A DNA stretch of 64,000 nt from an uncultured Lachnospiraceae bacterium (GTDB lineage: Bacteria > Bacillota > Clostridia > Lachnospirales > Lachnospiraceae). Made by a program: the position numbers and the translations under genes. Positions 8,549-18,368 of the stretch are shown in pieces (the stretch's first letter is position 1; each line of letters begins with the position of its first letter). The DNA is taken from assembly GCA_947577185.1 (NCBI GenBank), contig CANPUE010000001.1, forward strand, positions 207,662-271,661, read 5' to 3'. The notes below the pieces were generated by a model. It did no database searches. It was not told the DNA's origin and saw only the letters and a list, made by a program, of their open reading frames with translations.

Positions 8549-9397
8549 TTATATCGCGACCGGAATGTTTTCGATCTGAGGTCCTGTTACATAATTTTCC
8601 ACCGTCACATCCTCTCTTGTAAACTGATAGAAATCTCTGATATCGGGATTCAGATGGAATACGGGCGCTTCATAAACCGGCCTTGTGATCAGTTCCTGAA
8701 TGATCGGGATATGTCTGTCATAAATATGAGCATCCGCGATCACATGTACAAGCTCGCCCGCCTGCATATTGCAGACCTGCGCCAGCATATGCATCAGTAC
8801 CGCATACTGCGCCACATTCCAGTTATTGGCAGTTAAGACGTCCTGTGAGCGCTGGTTTAAGACCGCGTTGAGTGTCAGTTTCTCTTCTCCTTTTTTCTGC
8901 GTGACATTAAAGGTCATGCTGTAAGCGCAGGGATAAAGATTCATTTCATGCAGATCCTGATGTACATAGAGGTTGGTCATGATGCGCCTGCTGAACGGGT
9001 TGTTTTTCAGATCATAGATCACCCTGTCGACCTGATCCATCATACCTTCTTTATATTGGTGTTTCACCCCCATCTGGTAGCCGTATGCTTTACCGATCGA
9101 ACCGTTTTCGTCCGCCCACTCGTCCCAGATGTGGCTGTGCAGATCGTGAATATTATTGGATTTTCTCTGCCAGATCCAGAGCATCTCATCGACAGCGCTT
9201 TTGACCGCGGTCTTGCGCAGCGTGATGAGCGGAAATTCTCTCGACAGATCATAGCGGTTCACCACCCCGAATTTTTTCACCGTATACGCCGGCGTACCAT
9301 CCTCCCAGTGCGGCCTGACCTTTTCTCCCTCCGTGCTTGTCCCGTTTTCTAAGATGTCCTTACACATATTGATGAAAATAGTATCTGCAAGACTCAT
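8549..9397 (-). CDS. thyA: Thymidylate synthase
   Basis: Methylates dUMP to dTMP with methylene-tetrahydrofolate. The 282-residue protein has the ThyA folate/dUMP site pieces: FPLITLRKTAVKSAVDEMLW, the catalytic Cys in MNLYPCAYSMTFNV, QRSQDVLTANNWNVAQYA (binds dUMP) and HIYDRHIPII. An AAAGGA ribosome binding site precedes the ATG. It lies 30 bp after the beta-CASP nuclease gene and about 95 bp before folA. Confidence 0.97.
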   Translation of the reverse strand: MSLADTIFINMCKDILENGTSTEGEKVRPHWEDGTPAYTVKKFGVVNRYDLSREFPLITLRKTAVKSAVDEMLWIWQRKSNNIHDLHSHIWDEWADENGSIGKAYGYQMGVKHQYKEGMMDQVDRVIYDLKNNPFSRRIMTNLYVHQDLHEMNLYPCAYSMTFNVTQKKGEEKLTLNAVLNQRSQDVLTANNWNVAQYAVLMHMLAQVCNMQAGELVHVIADAHIYDRHIPIIQELITRPVYEAPVFHLNPDIRDFYQFTREDVTVENYVTGPQIENIPVAI

Positions 9398-9427
9398 TTC
9401 TTTATCCTTTTCTCCCTTTCCCTTCTG

Positions 9428-11026
9428 TTATCTGTCATACTTATCACAAAGCGCATTGATCTGATCCGCAAAGCGCGCCAGATCCTTGTTCGCGTTTCCT
9501 TCATTTTTATAGATCACGGCGACAAGTCTTTGTCCGGCTGCCACCAGTCTCGCAAAGACATCCGAAATTCCATGTGCCTTCTTCTTTAAGACAACAGGCT
9601 CTGCCTCATGGATAAACTCTCCGGTGAGCAGATCAAACCGCGTGCCGCTGTAGGGCGCATAGGCTCTGAGTCCATGCTCGATCTTCAGGCATTCCGTAAA
9701 AAGCTTGCAGATACCGTCCTCGCCATGAACGACAAAAACTCTCTCCGGTTTCTCTGAAAAACCGGACAGCCAGCTGAGCAGTCCCGCCTTATCCGCATGT
9801 CCGCTCATGCCGATGAGTTTCTCGATGCGGGCACGGATCTCGATCCGCTCTCCAAAAAGCTTCACTTCTTTCACGCCTTCCACGATCGCCCGGCCAAGTG
9901 TTCCGACTGCCTGATAGCCGACGAACAATATGGTACATTCCGGCCGCCACAGGTTATGCTTCAGATGATGTCTGACACGCCCCGCCTCACACATGCCGGA
10001 TGCGGAAATAATGACTTTCGGTGTATTTTCAAAGTTGATCTGTCTGGATTCATCGCTTGTGATGGCCAGATACAGGCCGGGAAACATGATCGGATTGATA
10101 CCCTGATTCAAAAGCGCCATTGCCTCTTCATCAAAGCACTCCACAGAGTTTCTCTGGAAAATGCCTGTGGCTTCCACGGCAAGCGGGCTGTCCACATAGA
10201 CCGGAAAGTCTTCATGTCCCGTGATCAGTCTCTCCTCCTTGATCTGCCGCAGGAAATACAGCATTTCCTGTGTCCTTCCGACGGCGAATGAGGGGATGAC
10301 GACATTGCCCCCTTTGTCAAACGTCGTTTTTAAGATCCGCACAAGCTCCCCGATATAATCAGGCTTCTTATCGCTGTGATTACGGTCTCCGTAAGTTGAC
10401 TCCATTATGATATAATCCGCTTCTTTGGTCGCTTTCGGATCCTTGATCAGTGGCTGGTTGAGATTGCCGATGTCTCCGGAAAAAACCAGTTTCTTTGTCA
10501 CGGACGATTCGGTCGCCCAGATTTCAATGCTCGCCGAGCCGAGCAGATGCCCGATATCCGTAAAGCGGATCACGACGCCCTCGCATACCTCGATCTTTTT
10601 ATCATATTCGCAGGGGATCAGCCTCCTGATCACCCCGTCGGCGTCCTCCATCCGGTACAGCGGCTCTATCTGCGCATTTTCCGCGCTTCTTTTGGCCTTA
10701 CGGTTTTTCCACTCCGCTTCCTGCATCTGAATATGGGCGCTGTCACGCAGCATAATGCTGCACAGATCCGCCGTGGCATCCGTCGCATAGACACTGCCGC
10801 GGAACCCTCTGGCATACAGATAGGGCAGCAGGCCGGAATGATCGATATGGGCATGCGTCAGAAAAACATAATCGATCAGCGGCGGTTCCACGGGCAGCCC
10901 GCAGGTTTCAAAGGTCTGCGTTCCCTGCTCCATCCCGTAATCCACCAGAATATTTTTGTCATTGACACATAGATAGTGACAACTCCCCGTCACCTCATGG
11001 TCAGCTCCGATAAACATTAATTCCAT
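9428..11026 (-). CDS. Beta-CASP metallo-beta-lactamase ribonuclease
   Basis: A 532-residue protein of the MBL-fold RNA/DNA-processing family. The metal site is plain: FLTHAHIDHSGLLPYL (HxHxDH), FTDIGHLLGSASIEIW and VFSGDIGN. The beta-CASP insert follows, with YGDRNHSD, VVIPSFAVGRTQEMLYFL and VIISASGMCEAGRVRHHL. The C-terminal RMMBL part has IGMSGHADKAGLLSWL and VFVVHGED. Such proteins are zinc-dependent endo- or exoribonucleases related to CPSF-73. The ATG follows AAGGGAGG. The leader is about 120 nt long and carries two strong hairpins near its 5' end (see that entry). The exact RNA substrate is not predictable. Confidence 0.9.
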   Translation of the reverse strand: MELMFIGADHEVTGSCHYLCVNDKNILVDYGMEQGTQTFETCGLPVEPPLIDYVFLTHAHIDHSGLLPYLYARGFRGSVYATDATADLCSIMLRDSAHIQMQEAEWKNRKAKRSAENAQIEPLYRMEDADGVIRRLIPCEYDKKIEVCEGVVIRFTDIGHLLGSASIEIWATESSVTKKLVFSGDIGNLNQPLIKDPKATKEADYIIMESTYGDRNHSDKKPDYIGELVRILKTTFDKGGNVVIPSFAVGRTQEMLYFLRQIKEERLITGHEDFPVYVDSPLAVEATGIFQRNSVECFDEEAMALLNQGINPIMFPGLYLAITSDESRQINFENTPKVIISASGMCEAGRVRHHLKHNLWRPECTILFVGYQAVGTLGRAIVEGVKEVKLFGERIEIRARIEKLIGMSGHADKAGLLSWLSGFSEKPERVFVVHGEDGICKLFTECLKIEHGLRAYAPYSGTRFDLLTGEFIHEAEPVVLKKKAHGISDVFARLVAAGQRLVAVIYKNEGNANKDLARFADQINALCDKYDR

Positions 11027-11099
11027 ATACTGCCTCCCTTCCAGTTTCCGTATCTCATTAAAAAATTACTTAAATGCCATATCACTTTATCCCTTCAGC

Positions 11100-11146
11100 A
11101 AGAATTGCAACGCAATTCTTGGGACGCAGGCCGCCGGGCCTGCGTC
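11100..11146. promoter_or_regulatory. Twin perfect hairpins in the ribonuclease leader
   Basis: Two adjacent inverted repeats: AAGAATTGC / GCAATTCTT (11100-11120) and GACGCAGGCC / GGCCTGCGTC with a 4-nt loop (11123-11146). On the minus strand they come right after a TG-extended -10 box (TACAAT, 11153-11148). They would therefore form the capped 5' end of the beta-CASP nuclease mRNA. They could also serve as a terminator-like barrier between the two divergent genes. Confidence 0.6.
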
Positions 11147-11241
11147 TATTGTATCATTTTTCTTCCAAAGCGTACAGTCAATTTCCAAAGAATTACATAT
11201 GATAAACTAAGTGACAACAAAATATGACAAGAGGTAACGCT

Positions 11242-11877
11242 ATGTTGTCTGCCATTATGCCTCTGATCCTTTTTATGCTTGCCGTTTCTGTCGATTCCAT
11301 AAGCGCCGGATTTGCCTACGGCACCTCGAAGGTTCACATCAGACCGCTTGCGGCTCTTTTTCTCGTATTCATCCCTTCTGTTTCCATCACCGTAATGACG
11401 CAGATCGGATCATTGCTTTTTTCCTTTATTCCGGGACGTTTTTTCACGGTTCTTTCTTTCCTTCTCCTCTTCCTTCTTGGATGTGAAAAGCTTGTAGAAA
11501 GTCTGATCCGGTATCTTGCCGGAAAATACCCGGACATTGTCGGCAATTGGGCATACAAAATCAAAGAGTTAAATATCATCTTCACCATTTATTTTTCACC
11601 GGAAGATGCCAACCGGCAGGATCTCCACGTATTAAGCGGCAGGGAGGCCTTCTTTTTGAGTCTGGCGCTTTCTTTAGACAGCATTCTTGCCAGTATGGCA
11701 TTTTCCTGCCAGGTTCCTTCCCTGCCTGTCTTTTTCCTGTTAGCGGTCGTATTTCATTTTATGCTCTTTTTGGCGGGATATCTGCTCGGTCTGTTTGTAT
11801 CGGGAAAGTTTTCCTTTGACCTCTCCTGGCTCAGTGGGCTGTTTCTTCTGCTTCTTGCATTATGCACGCTTCTGTAG
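11242..11877 (+). CDS. ytaF: Sporulation membrane protein YtaF
   Basis: A 211-residue polytopic inner-membrane protein of the YtaF/MntP-like family. It has six hydrophobic segments in two halves, each with an Asp in a membrane helix: LFMLAVSVDSISAGFAYG near the N-terminus and LSLALSLDSILASMAFSC in the second half, a pattern typical of this family. YtaF is linked to sporulation in Bacillus; transport of a divalent cation is likely but not proven. ATG 11242 is chosen over 11224 because AAGAGG lies 8 bases before it. Its 3' end overlaps the convergent P-type ATPase gene by 47 bp. Confidence 0.88.
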   Translation: MLSAIMPLILFMLAVSVDSISAGFAYGTSKVHIRPLAALFLVFIPSVSITVMTQIGSLLFSFIPGRFFTVLSFLLLFLLGCEKLVESLIRYLAGKYPDIVGNWAYKIKELNIIFTIYFSPEDANRQDLHVLSGREAFFLSLALSLDSILASMAFSCQVPSLPVFFLLAVVFHFMLFLAGYLLGLFVSGKFSFDLSWLSGLFLLLLALCTLL

Positions 11878-14587
11878 TCTCTCTTTTCTCCACGCCGTAA
11901 TACACGGCAACAAGCAGTTCATGCACGATTACCGGTGTCAGAGACAGGGCCAGGAGCTGCAGCCACTCCATCCATTCCAGCTTCACCGTGCCGAACAATG
12001 CGATTAACGGCTCGATCTCTGTCACCGCAAACTGTAAAACCAGCCCGAATATGAGCGCCAGTATCATAAACGGATTTTTCTTATGATCCATGCGGAAGAT
12101 CGAACGGTTTACATCCCGCATGCCAACCGCGTGGAACAGCTGACTCATCCCCAGTACCATAAAAGCATGTGTCTGCGCTTTGGCCAAAACCGCGGAAATC
12201 TGATAGCTCTCAACTATATTATGTAAACTGATAGGAAGGTGTTCTGCGAGCAGTCTGTCATAAGGAACTTTTAAAAACGCCGCCAGACTCACCCCGCCGA
12301 TCACCAGACCATAGCAGATCACACATAGAAGACCGCCTTTGGCAAAAAGAGATTCTCCTTTTTTGCGCGGTGCCTCCTTCATCAGCAGATCCGTCTCGTT
12401 GTCATCCACGCCGAGCGCGAGTGCGGGAAGCGAATCTGTGATCAGGTTGATCCATAAAATAAAACTGGCCTTTAGGGGACTCGGAAAACCGGCGATGATC
12501 GTGACTAACATCGTCATGATCTCTCCTAAGTTGGACGAAAGCAGGAACAGGACTGATTTTCGGATATTTTCATAAATGCCTCTTCCTTCTTTGATAGCCA
12601 GATGTATCGTTGCGAAATTATCATCCATCAAAACGAAGTCTGCGGCATTTCTTGCCACATCCGTACCATTCATCCCCATGGCGATGCCGATATCGGCCGC
12701 CTGCAGGGAGGGCGCATCATTGACACCGTCTCCTGTCATCGCCACTGTCTTTCCCAGTTTTTTATATCCCTCGACGATCTTCACTTTATGCTCCGGCGTC
12801 ACTCTGGCAAAGACCTTTAAGAAAGGAAGGCGCTTTAAAAAGGTATGCTCTTCCATCCCGTCCAGCTCCCTTCCGGAAATACACTCGTTGGGCGCCTGGG
12901 CGATCCCCAGTTCTCTCGCAATGGAAAATGCCGTATTTCTGTGATCTCCCGTGATCATGACCGTAGACACGCCCGCTTTCTTAAATTCTCCTACCGCTTC
13001 GACCGCTTCCGGCCTGACAGGATCCTGCATGCTGACAAGCCCAAGGAAGATCATGTCCTTTTCCTGCATGCCGCTTCCCGGCGTCATCGCAACCGCCAGC
13101 ACTCTCCTGCCCTCATTCATCAGCTGATCCAGCACCCGCATAAGGGAGGACCGGTCAGCCTCATGCATCGCACATTTCCGCTCTCCCTGATAACAGTAAG
13201 TACAGTTATCAATGATCTTCTCCGGCGCGCCTTTTGAATACGATACGATGGTATTTTCTCCCCCCGCTCCCCGCAGCAGATGACAGGTTGTCATCATTTT
13301 CCGCTCAGAATCAAATCCCCTCTCTTCCTTGCGCGGAAACCGGGACTGCAATTCTGTGATCGGGATCTCACAGCGCTGCGCCATATGCAGAAGCGCCATC
13401 TCCGTCGGATCTCCCATGTCTCCTTCAGCTGAGAGTGCACCGTCATTACACAGAATGCACCCCAGAAGAAAATGACCTTTCGCGCTCTTGTCCCACTGCC
13501 CTCCGCCAAAACGCAGACCGGAAAAAACCTGGGAGATCTTCTCATCCGCTATCATCCTGCCCTCAAGATAGCATTCTCTGACCGTCATCTTATTTTGTGT
13601 GAGTGTGCCTGTTTTATCCGAACAGACGATTTCCACTGCTCCTAATGTCTCCACGGAGGAGAGTTTTCTCACGATCGTTTTCGCCCTTACCATGCGCGAC
13701 ACGCTCAGCGCGAGCACGATCGTCACGATGGCAGGCAGTCCCTCCGGCACCGCCGCCACTGTCAGAGAGACAGAAGTTAACAGCATTTCACCCACATTGC
13801 GCTTCTGCAAAACAGCGATGACAAAGAGCAGAGCGCAGATCGCAACGGCAAGGATACTCAGCATCTTGCCAAGCTCTCCCAGTTTGATCTGCAGTGGTGT
13901 CAGCTTCTCTTTCGTCTCATGCAGCAGATCCGCGATATGACCGATCTTCGTATCCATGCCGACCGCTGTCACGACGCCCTTGCCCCGGCCTCTTGTGACA
14001 TAAGTAGACATATAGGCCATATTGCCGCAGCTGTTATCCCCCTGCGCGGTCTCCACATAATCCGCATCCTTTTCCACCGGTGCAGACTCTCCCGTAAGGG
14101 TAGACTCTTCTACATGAAGCCCCTGTGTCTCGATCAGACGCATGTCAGCGGGTACCATATTGCCTGCTTCCAACAATACGATATCCCCGATCGTCAGCTC
14201 CTCCGCAGACAGTTTCCTGGTTTTGCCGTCCCGTATGACGACGGCCTGCGGACAGGAAATCTTTTTGAGTGCCTCCACCGCCTTTCCCGCTTTTCCTTCC
14301 TGAATCACTCCGATCGCCGCATTCAGAACGACGACTGTGACAATGATGACCGCGTCTCCTGCCTCTCCGAGCAGAACAGAGATCGCCATTGCCGCAATCA
14401 GGATCAGGATCAGCGGATCGTTCAACTGCCCCAGTATCATCTGTCCGATGCTTTTTCCTTCCTGTTCCTTTAGATGGTTGGGCCCCTGTTTGGCCATTCT
14501 CTCCGAAGCCTCCCGCGCATCCAGTCCTTTCTCTCTGTCAGAATGCAGCAATCTGATGGTTTCCGCTGCCGTTTTCATTTCATACAT
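11831..14587 (-). CDS. Calcium-type P-type ATPase (P2A)
   Basis: A 918-residue cation pump, probably for calcium export. The order is: cation ATPase N-domain; actuator loop with LHVEESTLTGESAPVEK; membrane helix 4 with VAAVPEGLPAIVT (the PEGL motif of Ca2+ pumps); phosphorylation site CSDKTGTLTQNKMTV; the nucleotide-binding domain; hinge MTGDGVNDAPSLQAADIGIAMG; and C-terminal helices with LWINLITDSLPALALG. The set fits SERCA/PMR1-like P2A pumps. GAGGAGG lies 8 bases before ATG 14587. The last 15 codons overlap ytaF on the other strand. It is monocistronic as far as visible. Confidence 0.93.
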   Translation of the reverse strand: MYEMKTAAETIRLLHSDREKGLDAREASERMAKQGPNHLKEQEGKSIGQMILGQLNDPLILILIAAMAISVLLGEAGDAVIIVTVVVLNAAIGVIQEGKAGKAVEALKKISCPQAVVIRDGKTRKLSAEELTIGDIVLLEAGNMVPADMRLIETQGLHVEESTLTGESAPVEKDADYVETAQGDNSCGNMAYMSTYVTRGRGKGVVTAVGMDTKIGHIADLLHETKEKLTPLQIKLGELGKMLSILAVAICALLFVIAVLQKRNVGEMLLTSVSLTVAAVPEGLPAIVTIVLALSVSRMVRAKTIVRKLSSVETLGAVEIVCSDKTGTLTQNKMTVRECYLEGRMIADEKISQVFSGLRFGGGQWDKSAKGHFLLGCILCNDGALSAEGDMGDPTEMALLHMAQRCEIPITELQSRFPRKEERGFDSERKMMTTCHLLRGAGGENTIVSYSKGAPEKIIDNCTYCYQGERKCAMHEADRSSLMRVLDQLMNEGRRVLAVAMTPGSGMQEKDMIFLGLVSMQDPVRPEAVEAVGEFKKAGVSTVMITGDHRNTAFSIARELGIAQAPNECISGRELDGMEEHTFLKRLPFLKVFARVTPEHKVKIVEGYKKLGKTVAMTGDGVNDAPSLQAADIGIAMGMNGTDVARNAADFVLMDDNFATIHLAIKEGRGIYENIRKSVLFLLSSNLGEIMTMLVTIIAGFPSPLKASFILWINLITDSLPALALGVDDNETDLLMKEAPRKKGESLFAKGGLLCVICYGLVIGGVSLAAFLKVPYDRLLAEHLPISLHNIVESYQISAVLAKAQTHAFMVLGMSQLFHAVGMRDVNRSIFRMDHKKNPFMILALIFGLVLQFAVTEIEPLIALFGTVKLEWMEWLQLLALSLTPVIVHELLVAVYYGVEKRETTEACIMQEAEETAH

Positions 14588-14753
14588 ACACTTTTCCTCC
14601 TCAAGCCCTGTTCCCTGTTGGAATACGATCTTACAAGACGTCCTGATACGGATGGCTTGTCATGCTCGTTTTTCTATACCTTATGCCTGTTGGGGAAAAG
14701 TTATGCCAGATTACAGCAGGAGAAAGGACAGGCACGTGAAAAATCATATCACG

Positions 14754-14806
14754 CAAAAAATCCCGGAAAAAGAAACTTCTGTAATACCTCGTTTCTTTTC
14801 CGGGAT
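14754..14806 (-). terminator. Intrinsic terminator after the GH13 gene
   Basis: On the minus strand, ATCCCGGAAAAGAAAC pairs with GTTTC..TTTTTCCGGGAT and is followed by six T. It lies about 20 bp after the GH13 stop codon. The rest of the 240-bp gap to the ATPase gene shows no gene. Confidence 0.85.
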
Positions 14807-14828
14807 ATATTTCAGGATTGACGGCCTC

Positions 14829-16532
14829 TTACCGGAAACTCCTGATCCAGTTGATCAGGGAATCGTGGTAAACGTTGTCCGTTACATCCTTTCTCATCTG
14901 ATCGGTCACATGGCCGTTTTTCTCCATGATGGTAAGAATCGCTTCCTGGAGGCCGGCGATCTTTCCTTTCTCGTAAGCCTCGTCAAACGCCGCATCGGCC
15001 GCAGTCTTTAGATTATCTAACACCGGACCGGAAACCATCGCAGACTCTTCCTTTACCGGAGCCGGTTCTCCCACAGCCTGAACGTTGTCGGCCGCTTCCT
15101 GTGCCTTTTCTCCTTTCGACGCAGAATCCGCATGCAGGTCCGGCGTATCAGACACAATCTCCGTGACGGGCTGTGCGCCGCCTTCCGTCACAGGCAGCCA
15201 GATATCACCTGAATTTGCCTTCACATTCACTACGATATTCCCGCCGGAAACAGAAACCCGTTCGCCGGATAAAGCGCCGACATATTCCGCCGCATTTCCG
15301 GCCGGAAGTGTCATCACATAGTCGCTGTCATCATTGTTGACCGTGACAAGCACCGACTCTCCCTGATGATTTCTTGCAAATGCATATTGACGGTTTCTCA
15401 AAAGCAGTTCCCGATAATCGCCGTAAGACAGCGCTTTCGTATTCTGGCGTACCTTTCCGAGCGCAGCAATCAGACGGGTATTGGGATTGTTGTGCACCGC
15501 ATCTTCATAATCTGCAAGCGACAGCGCAGGGCGCAGCGAATCATCGGAAAAGCGCTCCTTCTTTCCTTCTATGCCAAATTCCGAACCATAATAAAGCGAC
15601 GGGATTCCCGGCAGCGTATAGAGCAGCACATGCACGGGCGCAAAATGCGCCTTGTTGTTTAATTTGGTGTAAATACGCTCCACATCATGATTATCCACAA
15701 AATTATATAATTTAAGCCCGTCCGGCCGGCTTCCGCCCATATCATACAGTCGCTTTACCGTGTGTGCGATCTCGAAATAGTTGTGATCGTTATGCCCCGA
15801 ATAAAGCGCCTTATGTAAGTGATAGTTCGTGACGGAATGCAGCGTCCCTTCGTTGGCCCACCTCGTATAATCGCCGTGGATCACCTCGCCCATCAGCCAG
15901 AACTCCGGTTTCACTTCCTCCGCGACACGTCTGAGCGCCCGCATGAAATCAAAGTCCAACACATCCGCGGCATCCAGACGGATACCATCCACGTCAAACT
16001 CGCTGACCCAGAAACGGACAACATCACAAATATAATCTCTGACTGCCGGATTGCGCTGGTTTAGTTTCGCCAACAGATTATAGCCGCCCCAGTTATCGTA
16101 GGAAAATCCGTCATTATATTCGTTGTTGCCCCAGAAGTTCACGTTGCAGTACCAGTCTTTGTAAAGTGAGCTTTCCCTGTTTTTTCGGATATCCGCAAAG
16201 GCGAAAAAATCCCGCCCCGTATGGTTGAACACGCCGTCAAAAATAACCCTGATCCCTGCTTTGTGACACTGTGCCACAAAATCCGCCAGATCTTCATTTG
16301 TTCCAAGACGACTGTCCAGCTTCTTATAATCCGTCGTCTCATAACCATGTCCGACCGACTCAAAAAGCGGCCCGATGTAGATCGCATTCGCACCGATTTC
16401 CCTGATGTGGGAGATCCACGGAATCAACGTATTCAAACGATGCTCCGGCTCTCCGTACGTGTTTTCTTTCGGCGCTCCTGTAAGCCCCAAAGGATATATA
16501 TGGTAGAAAACTGCTTCATCATACCATGCCAT
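14829..16532 (-). CDS. Intracellular GH13 alpha-amylase family glycosidase
   Basis: Acts on alpha-1,4-glucans or maltodextrins in the cytoplasm (no signal peptide). The GH13 (beta/alpha)8 motifs are complete: VIFDGVFNHTG (region I), GIRLDAADV with the nucleophile Asp, LMGEVIHG with the acid/base Glu, and NFVDNHDVERI with the third Asp. The catalytic barrel covers about residues 1-370 and a beta domain runs to about 430. A low-complexity linker and a helical tail (about 480-567, including LQEAILTIMEKNG) follow and are not part of usual small amylases. AGGGGG lies 8 bases before the ATG. The neighbouring glgC/glgD suggest a role in glycogen or maltodextrin turnover. The exact specificity is not predictable. 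Confidence 0.9.
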   Translation of the reverse strand: MAWYDEAVFYHIYPLGLTGAPKENTYGEPEHRLNTLIPWISHIREIGANAIYIGPLFESVGHGYETTDYKKLDSRLGTNEDLADFVAQCHKAGIRVIFDGVFNHTGRDFFAFADIRKNRESSLYKDWYCNVNFWGNNEYNDGFSYDNWGGYNLLAKLNQRNPAVRDYICDVVRFWVSEFDVDGIRLDAADVLDFDFMRALRRVAEEVKPEFWLMGEVIHGDYTRWANEGTLHSVTNYHLHKALYSGHNDHNYFEIAHTVKRLYDMGGSRPDGLKLYNFVDNHDVERIYTKLNNKAHFAPVHVLLYTLPGIPSLYYGSEFGIEGKKERFSDDSLRPALSLADYEDAVHNNPNTRLIAALGKVRQNTKALSYGDYRELLLRNRQYAFARNHQGESVLVTVNNDDSDYVMTLPAGNAAEYVGALSGERVSVSGGNIVVNVKANSGDIWLPVTEGGAQPVTEIVSDTPDLHADSASKGEKAQEAADNVQAVGEPAPVKEESAMVSGPVLDNLKTAADAAFDEAYEKGKIAGLQEAILTIMEKNGHVTDQMRKDVTDNVYHDSLINWIRSFR

Positions 16533-16619
16533 TTATTTTTCCCCCTAAATCGTTTTATTTGGTGATACTGCTCTATCATACCATATCGGGAGAAATATCA
16601 CAAGGGAAGTGTTTCTGTC

Positions 16620-17123
16620 TTAAAAGCTGCGCAGCTTATCATTTCCGTCATCTACCGTATTTTCGATCGATCTGATCGTAACGTCGTAACCGTGATCCGC
16701 GTTGACACAGATATGCACCCGGTCACCGACTTTGTGACCAAGCAGCGCCCTGCCAAGCGGAGATTCCGTGCTGATCAGTCCCTCCAGGGAATTGCCTCGC
16801 ACCGTCGTGACCAGCTTATATTTCTCCGTGATACCGTCGTCCTCAAAGTATACTTCCACCGTATTGTTGATGCCGACTTCGTCCTCCGGGGACTCGTCGG
16901 AAATAATGACTGCTGTCTTGATCATCCTTTCCAGATAACGGATCCGGCTCTCATTCTGGTTTTTCACTTTTTTCGCCGCATGATATTCAAAATTTTCACT
17001 CAGGTCTCCGTGTGCCCGCGCCTCCTTGACGTCTTCTAACGCCTCTTTGCGCACCACCAGCCTGCGATATTCGATCTCTTCCTTCATTTTTTCGATATCT
17101 TTTTTTGTTAATTCGTTATGCAT
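16620..17123 (-). CDS. greA: Transcription elongation factor GreA
   Basis: Rescues backtracked RNA polymerase by stimulating transcript cleavage. The 167-residue protein has the N-terminal coiled coil with the acidic tip region (ARAHGDLSENFEYHAAKKVK) and the C-terminal FKBP-like domain with LISTESPLGRALLGHKVGD. GGAAGGAG precedes the ATG. It lies between the GH13 gene and the glgD terminator and seems to have its own transcript. Confidence 0.94.
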   Translation of the reverse strand: MHNELTKKDIEKMKEEIEYRRLVVRKEALEDVKEARAHGDLSENFEYHAAKKVKNQNESRIRYLERMIKTAVIISDESPEDEVGINNTVEVYFEDDGITEKYKLVTTVRGNSLEGLISTESPLGRALLGHKVGDRVHICVNADHGYDVTIRSIENTVDDGNDKLRSF

Positions 17124-17154
17124 GACCCATGACTCCTTCCGGCCGGACCTGATA

Positions 17155-17186
17155 TAAAAATCCCCGTCCTTCTACCGACGGGGATT
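17155..17186 (-). terminator. Intrinsic terminator of glgC-glgD
   Basis: ATCCCCGTC and GACGGGGAT form a stem (17160-17185) followed on the minus strand by TTTTTAT, about 40 bp after the glgD stop. Confidence 0.85.
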
Positions 17187-17225
17187 TTCTATCAGTCTCA
17201 CTCTGCTGTATGCTGTCCTGCCTGC

Positions 17226-18368
17226 TTATACATTCTGGAACTTCGCGATATATACAGGGAACGTATCCGTTCCTTTCATTTCCTTACCTGCCGTAATCGT
17301 AACATTCTTGTCCGTCACAAGATATTCGATATCCGCACCTGCTTCCACTACAGTACCCTGCATCAGAACACAGTTCTTCACCTTTGCACCCCTGGCGATC
17401 TTCACGCTTCTGAACAAAATACTGTTCTCCACTTCGCCCTCTATGATACAGCCGTCGGCCGCCATCACATTGTGAACCTCCGCACCGTCAATGTATCTGG
17501 TCGGATTCCCGCCATGCAGCTTTGTATAAACCGAAGGCCCTTCAAAAAGTGCATTCAGATTGTATTCATCCAGAAGTTTCATATTCTCATGGAAATAACT
17601 CTTTAAATCCGTGATGCGCGCGATATATTTATCGCATTTGTAAGCCTGCACATTCATCTGATTCAGACGCGGTATCAAAACATCCCGCTCAAAATACTCA
17701 TGTCCGTGAATAAATGCCTCCTCAATCATATCGATCAGCTTCTCACGCTCGATCACATAAATATTCATAGAGAAATTCTGTACGCCGGACTCTTTCGAGT
17801 TAACATAAATCTTATTCACTTTTCCGCCTTCGATGTCGAACGTATAATAGAAACATTTTCCGTTAGACTGGCTCTGCAGCAGGCTCTCCGGAAGTTCCTG
17901 CTCATTGTAGGCGATCGTGACATCCGCACCGCTCTCGATATGCGCATTGATCATCGCCCGGAAATCAAAGTTGACTGCTATGTTCGTATCCGTCAAAACC
18001 GCGTATTTCTCTTTTTGTCCTTTCAAAAAGTTGGAAATACCGGCAAGCGCACCCACACGTCCTACGTAGGGCTTGGAATTTTTCTCTGCAAAAGGCGGAA
18101 AGATATTCAGACCGCCATTCTTGCGCACCAGATCCCACTCACGCCCGGAGCCAAGATGATCCATCAGGGAATGGTAATTATTATTCACCATGATCGACAC
18201 GTTTCCGATATCGGAATTGGTCATGCTGGATAATATAAAATCGATCAGACGGTAACGGCTGGCAAACGGAATGGAGGCCATCAGCCGTACATTAACCAGA
18301 TCCGGAACCAGTACATCATAACTGTTTGGAAAAATAATACCAATTGCATTTGTCTGTGAATTTACCAT
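17226..18368 (-). CDS. glgD: Glucose-1-phosphate adenylyltransferase, GlgD subunit
   Basis: The regulatory partner of GlgC in Firmicutes glycogen synthesis, 380 residues. It has the nucleotidyltransferase fold ([52 protein letters not shown]) but the N-terminal glycine-rich loop of active enzymes (GGxGxRL) is replaced by [15 protein letters not shown], as in GlgD. A left-handed beta-helix with hexapeptide repeats closes the protein. Its ATG overlaps the glgC stop by 7 bp (ATGGTAA), indicating translational coupling. Confidence 0.94.
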   Translation of the reverse strand: MVNSQTNAIGIIFPNSYDVLVPDLVNVRLMASIPFASRYRLIDFILSSMTNSDIGNVSIMVNNNYHSLMDHLGSGREWDLVRKNGGLNIFPPFAEKNSKPYVGRVGALAGISNFLKGQKEKYAVLTDTNIAVNFDFRAMINAHIESGADVTIAYNEQELPESLLQSQSNGKCFYYTFDIEGGKVNKIYVNSKESGVQNFSMNIYVIEREKLIDMIEEAFIHGHEYFERDVLIPRLNQMNVQAYKCDKYIARITDLKSYFHENMKLLDEYNLNALFEGPSVYTKLHGGNPTRYIDGAEVHNVMAADGCIIEGEVENSILFRSVKIARGAKVKNCVLMQGTVVEAGADIEYLVTDKNVTITAGKEMKGTDTFPVYIAKFQNV

